Source: Dryococelus australis (Eukaryota; Arthropoda; Insecta; Phasmatodea; Phasmatidae). From it: a stretch of 64,000 nucleotides of DNA. The position numbers and the translations under genes are program-made. Of this stretch, positions 1-11,772 are shown in pieces (position 1 is the stretch's first letter; each line of letters starts with the position of its first letter). The notes under the pieces were generated by a model, which made no database searches, was not told the origin of the DNA, and worked only from the letters and a program-made list of their open reading frames with translations. The stretch covers positions 67,350,590 through 67,414,589 of the forward strand of contig CM057002.1 of the NCBI GenBank assembly GCA_029891345.1. Direction: 5' to 3'.

Positions 1-2170
1 GATCTGGGGTCCTCCCCCGGGAAAATTTTTATTTCAAGGTGCAAAATGGTGCCATTTAAACATTTTTTTGTGCCTAAATATAAAATACACTGCTTGTAAA
101 AATATCTATATTTTTTAACATAAAATTTGCTCAAGTGAAAAATATTACAAAGTACCTTCATCAAACCTGGAACCTTGTCCACTCAAAATCGATATAATTT
201 TGACCCGTCGACAGTGAGGTATTTACATACGGAGCAATTTTGTTTATACAGAAGTAGAGTACTCATCAAAAGAGAATATTCTTCTCCCACAGCATGAGGG
301 GAAGAAGCACAGTAGGGTAGGTGTCCAGTGATAGCCTACAGGAGGGAGGGTAGCCAAAGTCATAACAGCCGAGCTGAAAACATATTTACCATTATCCTTG
401 CGCCCGTGTAAGTTACCGTTCGTAGCATGCAGCTAGATTTCACCAAAAATAAACCTATGATTACATTTCAACTAGCTGCAGCACAGTTGCGAAGATATGG
501 GGACATATGAGCAGATCATCAGGTGTGTGTGCGAAGACCGACCACGGGTGTAACAGGTGTTTACGATACCCTAATGTCCTTGAATTGCTAATCAGTGTAA
601 TCAGTGCAACACTGAACATTGTCACCCAGAGCGATAGTTTGCGCCACAAAGGTTGTCTCACAGCCCGATACAGACGTAATACACCTAGATTAGACAACAC
701 ACACATCCCACAGGCCAAATCACTAAATAGCTATAGGAAAATGTGTCATGAAAAGCTGCCTTGTGATTTCGGAACATGTGCTATTGATACATTCAAACAT
801 GTAGGCCTACATAGTTTTATTGTATTTATAGAGGAAATATTTACATCATCCTTTAAAATGTGCATGTAAACTAATGCGTACATGCATTTTTCCAGTACAG
901 TATTCCTTCTGAATCTACGTTTTAGGAGTAGAAATCACAATCGCACAAATGCACTGCTGGCCACCCCAACAATCGGTCGACACTTATCAATCATGTGGGA
1001 GTTATTTACGCTAAGGCGCGATGGAAAGGACGAACACCAAACTGACAAGCTAGTTCAGAGTCAGTGAACCTGTGTAGGCACTGCTGTTCCACTTACCAGG
1101 GTAAGCAGAAAGATTGGCCAAGCGAGTGCTTGTTGGTAATCAAGAATGTGTACTGGTTCGTTTGAGTCACTATCTCCAAGGTGCTATGTCTACAGGAATC
1201 GTAGAACTGAAGGATCGGTTTCAAACCAATGTTTTATTCCATTTTACAGGAAGAAATTGTGTGGTGACGTACTCCCTTGTGCGATTGGCAAGAGCGTGAC
1301 GGGGAAGCTAAGCTACGCAGTCCGGGTAGAGATGAACCATTGTTAGGCTAGCTGGGGCGTGGGGCGGAGTAGCGCTGTTACAACAACTTAAACTAGACTC
1401 TATCCCTAATGCTATTGTTGGCCTGAAAGGGTAGCAGGGTCTAGAGTGTAGACGTGTTAAACGATGCTAGGTAAACTAAGCAAGGTGAGATATGATGTGT
1501 CCAACAATGGAGCTAAGGAGAGGTTGTCCTGGTACAAAGGTGCAGTGAAGAGAAGGTAGGTTAAGCAAGGAATGAAGCTGGCGAGACTATGGCAGCTAGC
1601 ATGGTGAAGACTGTCAGTTTCTGGTAACGAGTGTGGTGGATGACAGAAGACTGGTCTCAATGCGAATTTCTGCTCTATATTTATACTCTACCAGGCAGCT
1701 GGCATCTTGGAGGGGTGGTCGCAGAGCAGGCGGTAGTGATAAACATAGCTCTCTGCATGACATCACTAGCTGGCTGGAAGAATGTGACATACGAACAATG
1801 AGACATACTATTGGTGCTATTTAGCGGTGGTTTGTAGTACTCCTTGCATTGAGAAGCATAGCTTTGCCGGGCCACTGAGTACAACAATCTCTACTGGCGG
1901 GAACATCCAGTCTTGCAGGGCAGACAGTACAATCTTGCAGCATCAATTGTTAATGGTAGTTCAAACTTCGTAGAATCAGATGAGCTGAAGTCGTCTTATT
2001 ACCATTGTTAAAAAATGTGTCACACGTTGTCTGTATTCCAAAAACATGGCACCATGTTAAATTCCCATCCTAAGTATTTAGTTTACCTTAATTGGCTGGG
2101 TTGTGAAATCAGATGTTGTAAAAAGAAGAATGAAGCATTTTGTACAGTTGTGTGTGGTGTTACGTTTCAG
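1..2170. other. No gene recognised (upstream of or intron in the plus-strand gene)
   Basis: No frame here combines coding-like composition with splice signals. The first convincing exon begins at 2171 after a clear acceptor, so this stretch is probably intron of that gene, whose 5' exons would lie outside the window. Short open frames on both strands look like chance. Confidence 0.5.
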
Positions 2171-2305
2171 GGCAGGTCGTTGTCCGGCGACATCTCCGTC
2201 TTGTTCTCCCCGCCATCCATAGTCAGGGAGATGGTCGGCGACGAGACATCTGATCTGTGCTCACAGTTTGTCCCACTGCCACAGAGCATCTCCCCCAACT
2301 CCAAG
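2171..2305 (+). CDS. Internal exon of an unrecognised protein (exon a of four seen)
   Basis: This is a 135-nt exon of 45 codons, phase 0 at both ends. The acceptor is TTACGTTTCAG just before 2171 and the donor is AAG|GTGAGG at 2305/2306. Codons often end in C or G, unlike the AT-rich surroundings. The peptide starts GRSLSGDISVLFSPPSIV and continues with an acidic stretch and a Ser/Pro-rich end, so it looks like a flexible, possibly phosphorylated linker with a Ser-Pro site. No fold or family was recognised. It joins in frame to the exon at 3451. The upstream exons are missing from the window, so start and total length are unknown. The exon call is firm; the function is unknown. Confidence 0.7.
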
Positions 2306-3450
2306 GTGAGGTGACACCTTGACTTGCTGACTTGTGTTGTCATTACTGTGGTCTGTTGGTGATAATGACATCATCCACTGTTGTTTACAGCCAGGTCAGC
2401 GTAGGTAAACGTTTCCATCTCTTGCTTTCTCTCCATCAGTCTTCCTTGTTGGTCTTGCTCCTATATTCTTCCCTCTCCTGTTCTCATGACATTGTGTGTT
2501 CCTCTCGTCTCCTTGTTCTTCCATAACGCCTTCTTCCTTTGTATTTAATATCCATATTTGTTTGGACAGCCTCTCTCTCATTCTCTGTACAGTTCATACC
2601 ACTGCATTATAGCCTTACCAATGATCTCGTTCAAATACTGTACTCTTGCTCGTGCTTGTACAACTTTGTTTCTAATCCTGTCCCGCTTTGTTATTGTCAG
2701 CATGCTCCTCCTAAACATCATGTCCGTCATATATATATATATATTTTTTCCCCACTACCTATTTATCAGACTGGTTGGGCTCCGGCCTACCATTGAGTTA
2801 GCAAAGCCGTAACCCCGTGTGACTGACCTGCTCATTAAAAACTAGTCCTCGACCATGACGTTACCATTGACTGTTCGCGAGACCGTCATGTGTCACTTTT
2901 TATATTTTTCAACATTTGTAGCTCGTTGGCATGTTCTGTGTAATGGAACTGGTGTGCACATATGTGTCATGATGGCAATACTTTCTTGTTGAGTATACAC
3001 CATTCTCCGATGTTGATCATCTTTGCTCTGTTGAAGTGTCTTGATCCTGTGCAAGAGAGTGAAGGAACAGGTAGTCGTGCATGGTGTCCTCGCTAACTCT
3101 GGTATACTCTTTACTTACAGATACAGTACAATACACATTGCATGTTGTTCTCCTTTCACAATATTTTGTAACTGGGCTACTGCATAAGGATGCACAGTGT
3201 AGAGAAGGAAAAATATATTCATTAACTACGTACATACAAACCAATCATATGTATATTCTCTTTGTCATTTTTGCTTTGATATCTGTGTACAGTATATCTT
3301 TCACTTTTGGTCTTTATGTCTCCCTCTCAGTTTCTTTTTGTCTGTATGTACCTCTCTGTCTCTTTTTTTGTTATTATGTACCTGTATCTCTGTCTCTTCT
3401 AGTGCAATATTGACACATGTTGTTAAGGGTGGTATTATGTTGTTATGCAG
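2306..3450 (+). other. Intron of the unrecognised plus-strand gene
   Basis: This is a 1145-bp intron, GTGAGG to TTATGCAG. It is T-rich with a short TA run near 2732 and shows no further exon or repeat. Confidence 0.6.
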
Positions 3451-3558
3451 GAGAGAAGCACTAGGGATCGAGCAGTTAGTCTGAAGAATGAACTAAGCGA
3501 TGAATTAATGCACGACCCATGTGATATAACATTTCCGAGAATAAAGGATGACATAAAG
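3451..3558 (+). CDS. Internal exon of the unrecognised protein (exon b)
   Basis: This 108-nt exon encodes 36 codons, phase 0 at both ends. The acceptor is TGTTATGCAG before 3451 and the donor is AAG|GTAAAG at 3558/3559. The peptide is charged: it begins ERSTRDRAVSLKNELSDELM and ends ITFPRIKDDIK. The first half could form an amphipathic helix. No domain was recognised. Because all visible introns are phase 0, each internal exon could be skipped without changing the frame. An intron of about 13.8 kb follows, carrying much transposon debris. The splice signals make the exon call fairly firm; function is not assigned. Confidence 0.7.
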
Positions 3559-5161
3559 GTAAAGTCACTGACTATTATGTGTTAATAAACTCTCATTTGT
3601 AAACTAACTGCAGATGCATTGTTTTGGATTTCGGGAATGAGCTCGCTTTGTCAGTAAGAACGACGAGTGTTCATGTCTTCATGTTTATACAGTGGGTTGC
3701 TGCTGTCTTGTACTTGACACTTGAAATAAATCTAAAGAAACATTATTTTGTAATTTGTCTACTATATCTGGAGTATAAGTCATGGTTTGAAAAACTGACA
3801 GGGGAAGGGAATATGTTTATTGTATAAATACTGTATTTTAAAGCTGCATAAGAAGGTAACTTCCCTTACTGGTTAGTGTAATCACTTGCTAGAGTTGTTC
3901 CAATACCGATACTAAGTATCTGTATTGGCCAATACTTAAGTCTTTTCACTATGTATCTGTATCAGGTATGGTATCGAGCCGATGCTTTGGTATCGGTTGT
4001 AGACAATGAAGTCAGGTTATTATATTGAAGAAAGTAGTGATGGTTCAATTCCTGAAAAAAAATTTTGTAACATACTTTTTACAGTGTAGGTAAATCAAAT
4101 AAAGATGTCTAGATCTAGAGCTTACTTTTAAAAAAAATAACATCCATTTTGAAAAAATTTTCATAAATCGTTAGTACTATTACAAAAAATACAAGTGTCA
4201 TGTTATTAAATTCAGTTCTGCACATGAAATCATATCTAGTGTAAAATAATACAAACGAAATGCTTATATACATTTAAGACAAAACATTTGAATAGTAGAC
4301 CTAAGATGTTTATCTTCTTGAAGCACTTTGGTGTTTGTTTCTTTTAGTAACAACACCTCACCTCATTGGTTGAACTACTTGTTACTTTCTCAATCATAAG
4401 AGCGCCTGAATTTGCAGTTTAAATAGATGCTCAAATTCAGTTTAATTGGGGGCAGACACTTCTGAAAATTCTCTCTGTTGAAGAATTTCTAGGTTGGCAT
4501 TTCAACCTGTTTTATTTTTGTAATTGCCAAGTTAACTTTTTAGGGATTCTGTTTATTTTATTTTGAAGGGGAAAAAAAGGAAACGTGAATGGATTGGGTG
4601 CTTTAGTTATACGTCTTTCGTGAGACGGCAATGTTTGATGTTCTTACAAGTGTGTGTGTGCCATTTTGAGTTCCATATTGTTTTAATGGAGCAGTGGAAA
4701 ATTTTGTTTGTATAGAAATAACATTTAAATTGTTGACTTTTTCTGGCCACACACATTCCAATAATTATAGTAGCGGTTTACACAACACACAACCTTACTG
4801 TTTGTAAAATTTGCAACCTCTCGAACAATTGTTTCTCAATGGGGTAATCCTTGAAAGTTTACTTCACTAATATCACATCATTAGAATTAAATAATTTATT
4901 GGCAGATTCATTCAGTAAAATCAACACTGTGCTCGTTTACTGGAACCAACAAACTTAAAACTTTATAACACATGACGACCACAGAGTAAATACACAATGG
5001 CGACCCCACATCGCTACTGACAACAGTGCTGTTTTCTACTTCCAGCAGCATTACCAACCATTGCCTGAAGAATTCTGATACAGTGTAGCCATGAAATTCC
5101 CATTCATTCAGGTACACGAACATAATATTCCAAGTACACTTTGGATATTTGGATATGTATG

Positions 5162-5162
<1 letters not shown>

Positions 5163-5247
<85 letters not shown>

Positions 5248-5269
5248 GCACACGCGCACACACACACAT
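5163..5269. repeat. Compound microsatellite (TA)n then (CA/CG)n
   Basis: About 75 bp of TA is followed by about 30 bp of CA with CG interruptions. It creates spurious Tyr-Ile frames on both strands. Confidence 0.97.
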
Positions 5270-5315
5270 AAAAATAGTGTTAAGATAATTCTTATTATAT
5301 TATTAGGATTATATT

Positions 5316-5672
5316 GGATGAGCCTAAAATAAATAGTAGGAAAATTTTTACAACTCCCAACAAAGCCCTGAATTTTCTGAAATCTTGTCAAAACCTATAC
5401 AAAAGATCACATCTACAAAACATAATTAGTTACACAAAAAATTACAAATATTTAAATTCACATATATTTGATACAAGAGTAAATAAACAATTCTGTAGGT
5501 TTGTCCTAACTAGTTGCAAACAACAAATTCGCCCATAAAAAAAAAACTAAAATAGTAATTTGTAAGGTAGAATGCGTGGAAACACATATCTAGTGCACTT
5601 TATCTTTACTTTATAATAAATTCACTGCTAAACCCATTCAGGTAAAAAACAGACTACTTTTTAGGCTCATCC
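5316..5672. mobile_element. 357-bp MITE with inverted ends and TATT target duplication
   Basis: The left end GGATGAGCCTAAAA (5316-5329) is matched in inverse at 5659-5672, with weaker pairing further in. The flanks carry the same four bases, TATT (5312-5315 and 5673-5676). The interior is AT-rich and non-coding. The superfamily is not settled: a 4-bp AT-rich duplication is seen in several DNA-transposon groups. Confidence 0.65.
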
Positions 5673-7552
5673 TATTAATAATAGAACTTGCTAATGAATG
5701 TGCTACATAATATATTCACAGAAAATTTAATTTAAAGCTTACCGGTAAAATAACATCACTTGAAATTGACTACTATAAAAAAACTTTTTATATATGCATA
5801 CTCACTATCACAGATAACATGTATGAACCCACGTTGAAAACACTGTATGACGTTATGAAGAATTCTGTGAAAATATTCTAATACTAGGAGTAAGAGGAAT
5901 CCCATACTTAGACAGAGATTGAAAGTTAGATATGTTGGGACATCCCACTGTTTATTCAACTATAAAAATATCAATGTACATAATTCATTTTATTCTTTAT
6001 CATTATTTGAAAAAATAATTTGACCTATTTCGTTTAAATTCGGGTACATTTGCATACCTGAACCATCTTTGTCGGGTACTGGGTCCAACATTAATTTTTC
6101 TGATACATGTACCCGTATTTGGGTGCGGTTGGCAACCCTGCTTTCCAGTGTTGCCACGATTTTTACTTCTCATAATACCAAATTTATAGCGCTGTTTGCA
6201 AAGAATACCGAAACTGTCGACTAGCGTGCAAGCTTCTGGTAAAAGTAGGATATTTACCGTACTTCAGACAATACATCATACTATAAATATATACGAACTA
6301 AAAAAAAATACAAAAAAATTCAAATGCATTGTCAAGGCTATCAATTTCCGTAATAAACAAGCAAGCCTTTGTAATTCCGTAACTGGATATAAAATCAGTA
6401 ATAATTACAGAAAATCCATAATTCTTCGCAGTTCTGTACAATTCGCGTCATATTTTCCAGCAGTTAAAACAAAACACCTTTCATAGGAGCATAGGCTATA
6501 TGATGTAATGTAGACACAAACAATTGATAATCAATGCCCAAAACGTTGATTAATCGATTCAGAGTATTACGTAAGAATCGATGGTATCAATGGATCGCAG
6601 AATCAACTCGACCCATCCCTGATTATTATTTAAAAAGATTTTTTCTTTTGTATTTTAAGGTTGTTTTATCCTGTAAGGTTGGTGTTTCATTGTGTATGGT
6701 GTAAAATTAACATAACTTTAAAACTTAATATTTATTTAACTCAAGGGGCAGCATCTTCACTAATCAAATTATATGCCCAAAAGCATATACTCTACCAATT
6801 GTCAGAAAAAAATTGTTTGAACATCAAGCGATTTGTATTGTGTGTTCATTTTCAGTAACTTCTTGCGGGAAATCTGAGAATTTTCATTAATTCATTTCAA
6901 TAGACGCGTCTTTTGAATAAACTGATAAGATGTAAGGGTCTAGTTGACACCTTATGCCATCTAATAATGGGTAGGAATGCACTGAGCCGAGTGCAGTGTA
7001 ACTCAACGACGGTAATCAGAGGACGTGGTTTTGAATGATTAATTATTAAAGACAGCAAAGAAATAATTTATAATCACCTTATTTATTCATTTCTGTCTCA
7101 AAATTACAAGTTTCCTTTGCAGTGAATTATAAATAACTACTTTAAAAGACAGACATTTGCCACGCATGCAAGTTGTAGCCAACACAAGTAGCGGCATAGA
7201 GAGGTAATCCTCTCCCCCCTCTGTAAACCCAAACACGTGACACTGCCTTATCGATAACTTCTCTGTGCGCTCTTAGCTGATAGTGCGCATGAGACATTTA
7301 AAATTTGACTTGCATTGGGTGTCATATTATTTTCATTTTCAAAGGGTTTGAAAGTTTTAGGTCAGCTTGCATTTTGTGTCGGATTACAAAAAATTATATA
7401 TGATATTTTAAGACATTATTTTCTTTATTTAACGAGTCTAGGAGAAATTTTTTTTATGTATTATTAACAGTAATACTTTTTCTAAAATTCAGCGCAAAGG
7501 GCATTGGTATCGGGTTATCGGTATCAGAAAACATGGTATAGGAACAACTCTA

Positions 7553-10500
7553 ATTATGACCACAGTAATTATTGTCTGTTTTTGTTGACTCCAGTCATTC
7601 TCTTGCTAGCATTGTTTGTTATTGAGTGTTCATAAACAAGCATATTTTAATGAAAAAAGTTACGAATATTTGAGTGAGATTAATATAACTGTCATCAAAC
7701 TGAATTTTTCAGTCCTGATGTCATGTTTAGTAAAATAGTAATTGCGTAAGCCAGCTTTTTGCTAAATCAAGTTTTATGACCAGACATTATTCAACACGTG
7801 GGTGTATTTGATTAAATTATTTGCCAATCTATTATCGTATTGAGCTTCCAAACCAGAGTAAAATATATCTTAACCATGTCGAAGGCCGGTATTCCAGAGA
7901 ACATTTTTATAAGGGTTTTGGTACAGCTCAAGTCATACCCAGGCCTTATCAGTATTCCAAAACGTGGCAAATCCGAGACTATCTGAGACATTGATCAAAC
8001 ACGTTCGGAAATACGTTCCGCGAGCTAAGGATTAGTCGTGGCTTTTCAGTTGCTCCAGATGGAAGCACGTATGTAATGCCAAACTGAATGTTCTGGAATA
8101 TCTGCCTAAGTGTCTGTAGGGAGTTCCAGGACACGAGGTGAATAGGCGAGTTACTGACTACATAACTGACCTGTTCAGCCGCGCATTGCCAGTTTATTGC
8201 GGTGGTCAGTCGATGCCGGGACTGGAGCGGCAGATGTGGCATCGCCTCGTGATGTCCCTTTAGTGCGATGTCAGGGGGGGGGGGTGGCTACCCTCTCTGC
8301 CCTGCACTCGGCTTCGGCCGCGTTCTGGCTGCTTCGTGGCAGGTGACGGCTCCGTGTGACTCTTGCTTCATGGGAGATGGCTTTATTGACCGCTTGCGTA
8401 GTGTCCCATCCATGTGCCTAGAATTGCCCGCCACAACACGGGCGATTCTGCCGGCACTTGTTAATGGAGTTGCTTGGATTATTCACGCTCACTAGGCTGG
8501 GAGTGTTCTTGTAGGCACTCGTGAATTACTCTGGGTTCGACCCCTTCTCGTGTTATGTCAAATATGTGATTGTTGATGAGTCATAGTTGTTTAGTAATAA
8601 TCAAGAAAGCGGCACGCATCAGATTTATCATTTCTATAGTCTGGTAGACACCTTGTTGGAGGAACAAGGTGTTATTTCACGGTTCTCAAGAGGACATTGA
8701 CAAAATGGATGACAAGTACTTTATTCAAGGCTTGATGCAATAATTCTTACCAGGGTTGGTTACCTGTATAGTACCAAGGGCCAAGTGGAAGGTTGTAAAT
8801 AAACTTAAGTAAAAAGTCCATCACCTTGCATAGATGCAAGTTTATTGAGAATGAGCAAAGGATGTCATGGTAAAACACGAGACTCACATTCAAGAGCAAC
8901 AGAACTCTGCTTTGATTCCTAGATCAGCCATCTTGATTTCAGTTTCCATGTTTTCTGAAGTCATATCAGGTGTAGGAATTTGATTAGATACAGTAGAACC
9001 CTTTTTTTTTTTTTTTCGTAGAATCTGTAGAATATAATGTTATGAGTAGGAAAACTTTATTACTAGCTAGCGATATTAAACTTGCAGGCACACGTGGAGG
9101 AAGACAATATTTCAACATAATTATTTTCTGTGTAAGTAGGCAGTCAGTAGTCATTCAAATGAGTTTTGTTTCTTACCATCTTAAACTCATTCTTAACCTG
9201 AATACATATTGTTAGGCTAGAAATATTTCCTTGGCATAACTGAGAGACTCTGGGAAATTATAGCAGGAGGTGGTCGCCATGAGGGCTGTGCCGATATTTC
9301 ACAGAAGGCCACTGTCATTCATAGGTCCAGTGTTGTACTGAAGTGAAATGTGCAGTTGTACTGATGGTAGCGGCCGGCCTAGCCCTGGGTGGACAACTAA
9401 AGTCTCTCAGATATGCAGTTATAGCTCCCGGGTACGCTAGATGGCGCTGTTAAGAAGTTGAGATGATGGCCCTCTGCAGAACTTTGGTTCATCTGAAGGT
9501 TAGACAGGGTTTGGTGTAGACAACAAACATGTAATGTAGAACGTGATTTAATTTTAAAATTAAAGTAGGGATCTATAGGTAAGTTTGACTGGAGAGAGAT
9601 TAAGATGTTTAGATAATTTTCTGCAAGCTGTCTTGTGTATGACGTTCTGGCTTAGATTTAAATTTGATTTATTGTTAATCAAGAAAAGTAATTTGAATTT
9701 TGAAAAATGAGTAATTTTGTGTTTAGTTAAGATAACTGATTTTGCATTGGTGAAATTGAATCAAGTCTTTTGTAGAAAGAATGCCTTATTGCAATAAATC
9801 TTGTAATTTTTTATAAGAGTCAGATGTCTTGAATAATGTTTTCTACACCTCTTAATTGGAAGTTAAGGTGGTCAATAAGTGTTATATTCATTGTTTGAGT
9901 TGTTCTGGATCGCCCAGTATTATTAGTTATATGAGCTGCACCCTAGTCGTGGATTGCATTGCAGGTTGCAGGTACATAGTCGAGTTTTCATGTGTGTCAC
10001 CTGCATTGAGACAATTTATAAAAATATATAAGTAAGCTCCTTGGAATTATAAGTATTGTATAATATTCTAAACCAAATTTCATACTGTTTTGGTTTCCTT
10101 TCTTATTACTATATCTTAATAGTTCTCCATTTGCACAAAACGCTCATTAATTTTCTCAAGTACCCCAGTTTGGGTTTACAGCTGAAAGAATTTGAGAGGT
10201 CTGAATGTGATTTAGAGCACTGTTTTATTCCATGCAAGTACTTCAGCATTAAAGATCGCAAATTATTTGAATTCCATGAGCCCACAGCATTATCAACTAA
10301 TCCACATCTTCATGTGAACATGCAAAATTAGTGCATTCCAGAGGCTTGGCCACTCATCGGCTGTTGGTCGTAATCATCATCATCGTCAGGATCACAACCA
10401 CTTAAATAACAACGCATAATGACATTTAAAATGTAAGCAACTGTTTTATGTATCTGTTTGTAGGCTATTGTCCCATTATTATGTCTAAAATGTTACCTAA

Positions 10501-11772
10501 GGTGAAAATTGCAGCTGAGTGTGTAAGGCCAGCAACTGAACAAATGCTGATGTTGTATGTAGGAAATGAAACCGTGAATTCTTGTGAGAAAGTGGTGGAG
10601 ACAATGGAATAATAGTGTTATATTCAGGAAACTGTTCTAACAGGGTCCTAATGTACATTATTGTTTGGTATCTGTATTTCTCTTAAGTGCTTACGGAATC
10701 ACTGTGTTGTATATCATGTTGCATGTTAATTAGTACATTTTTTTTGTCTGTGTAGTGTGTAAAAATGTTGTGTTTAAGTTCACATATTTAGTTCGTATTC
10801 ACATTTTTTAGTTGCTTGTCCACATTTACTATAGTGTCTAACAAAGATATGTTCAATCTGTCAACATTTGGCATGAGTTCACAATATTGTAATTTGTTGC
10901 ACAGTTTTCAACATTGATTTATTAAAGCACACATATTACTGACACTTTGTGAATATAGTGCATGTCATTTATTGTACGGTAGTTACGCTAGCGGCATCTT
11001 GGATACAAACTGCCAGTTAGGATAACGTAGGCGTTTTCTGTTCTGCGGCTGACTTTGGTTCAGAACCATGCTTATGGTTAGATGTAGTTTTGAATGACGG
11101 GTGGCAATGAAGCACATTAATGAGGAAATATAAATATTTTGAGGACATTTAATTGAAGTTCCATTTGAAGACCACCGTGACCACCGTGTACAAAACAAAT
11201 CCTTAGGTATAATTTGAATAGATTTAATGGGTTATGTTGCAGTCAGTTCATTTGTTAATGTTTGAAGAGTTTAGTCTATTCATAGTTTACAGTAAATAGT
11301 TATTGGCTTGTACTTGTGCGATGTGTTGTATGCAGTCAAGCCACACTGGAAGTGTCGGGGTGGACGTTGCAAGCTCAGTTTTGTATGTAAGGCACGGGAC
11401 TATTACTATGTATGCAGCAAGTAGAACAAGTATCCTTTCCCAGAGTGGGACTTAGCTATTTGGCCTGGACTTGGTGATGCCAGATAACTCTGGAGGAGAA
11501 ACTTTAACTGCCATTTGCTAAGGTGGTCACCTCTCTGCATCTATTTTCACATTTGAGGCTCAGAAGTACGGGAACAATAAGGGCTGCACTGACGTGTGCA
11601 TCAAGTACATCACCCCACCACTATGCACAAGGATCTGAACTGACGTGCAGTCTTCTCATCATGCTGACTGGCCACTGGAATTTGAGTGGTGACACCTGAC
11701 ATTTTATTGAAGGAAAGTCTCTTGCAAAGTTCATTACGTATTCATACCATAGTTTTCCTCGTGTCATAATTA
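7553..11772. other. Intronic stretch, no confident gene
   Basis: This is part of the long intron. A GC-richer patch at about 7880-8560 and another at 9240-9480 look like old repeats but could not be classified. T15-16 runs near 9002. One weak candidate exon is listed separately at 10182. Confidence 0.4.
10182..10331 (+). CDS. Weak candidate alternative terminal exon
   Basis: After a T-rich acceptor (TTTGGGTTTACAG) an open frame of 49 codons runs to a TAG at 10329. The acceptor phase is 0, so the exon at 3558 could splice to it in frame. The peptide starts LKEFERSECDLEHCF and is mixed and charged, not low-complexity. Against it: codons are AT-ending like the surroundings, the frame is also open upstream of the acceptor, and no homology was recognised. 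Chance would give the right phase one time in three. Confidence 0.2.
   Translation: MKEFERSECDLEHCFIPCKYFSIKDRKLFEFHEPTALSTNPHLHVNMQN

Larger units (their letters stand above)
3890..7552. mobile_element. Nested DNA-transposon debris with hAT-like ends
   Basis: The outer ends are inverted copies of TAGAGTTGTTCC(A/T)ATACC, at 3890-3907 and 7535-7552. Both ends carry several GGTATCG-type subterminal motifs. No matching target duplication was found next to the ends, so the pair may be composite. Inside are further unpaired hAT-like ends: GGCAACCCTG ending at 6142 (inverse CAGGGTTGCC) with GTACCCG motifs before it, and CGACCCATCCCTGA near 6610-6622 (inverse TCAGGGATGGGTCG). A TA microsatellite and a small MITE also sit inside. 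No transposase frame survives. Family is by end sequence only; boundaries are uncertain. Confidence 0.45.

Noticed and set aside
4908-5391. Open frames rich in Tyr-Ile or Thr-His on both strands
   Set aside because: They are translations of the TA/CA microsatellite, not genes.
8480-8560. GGGTTCGACCCC, resembling a pol III B box
   Set aside because: No A box at proper spacing and no tRNA fold could be drawn, so neither a tRNA nor a SINE was called.
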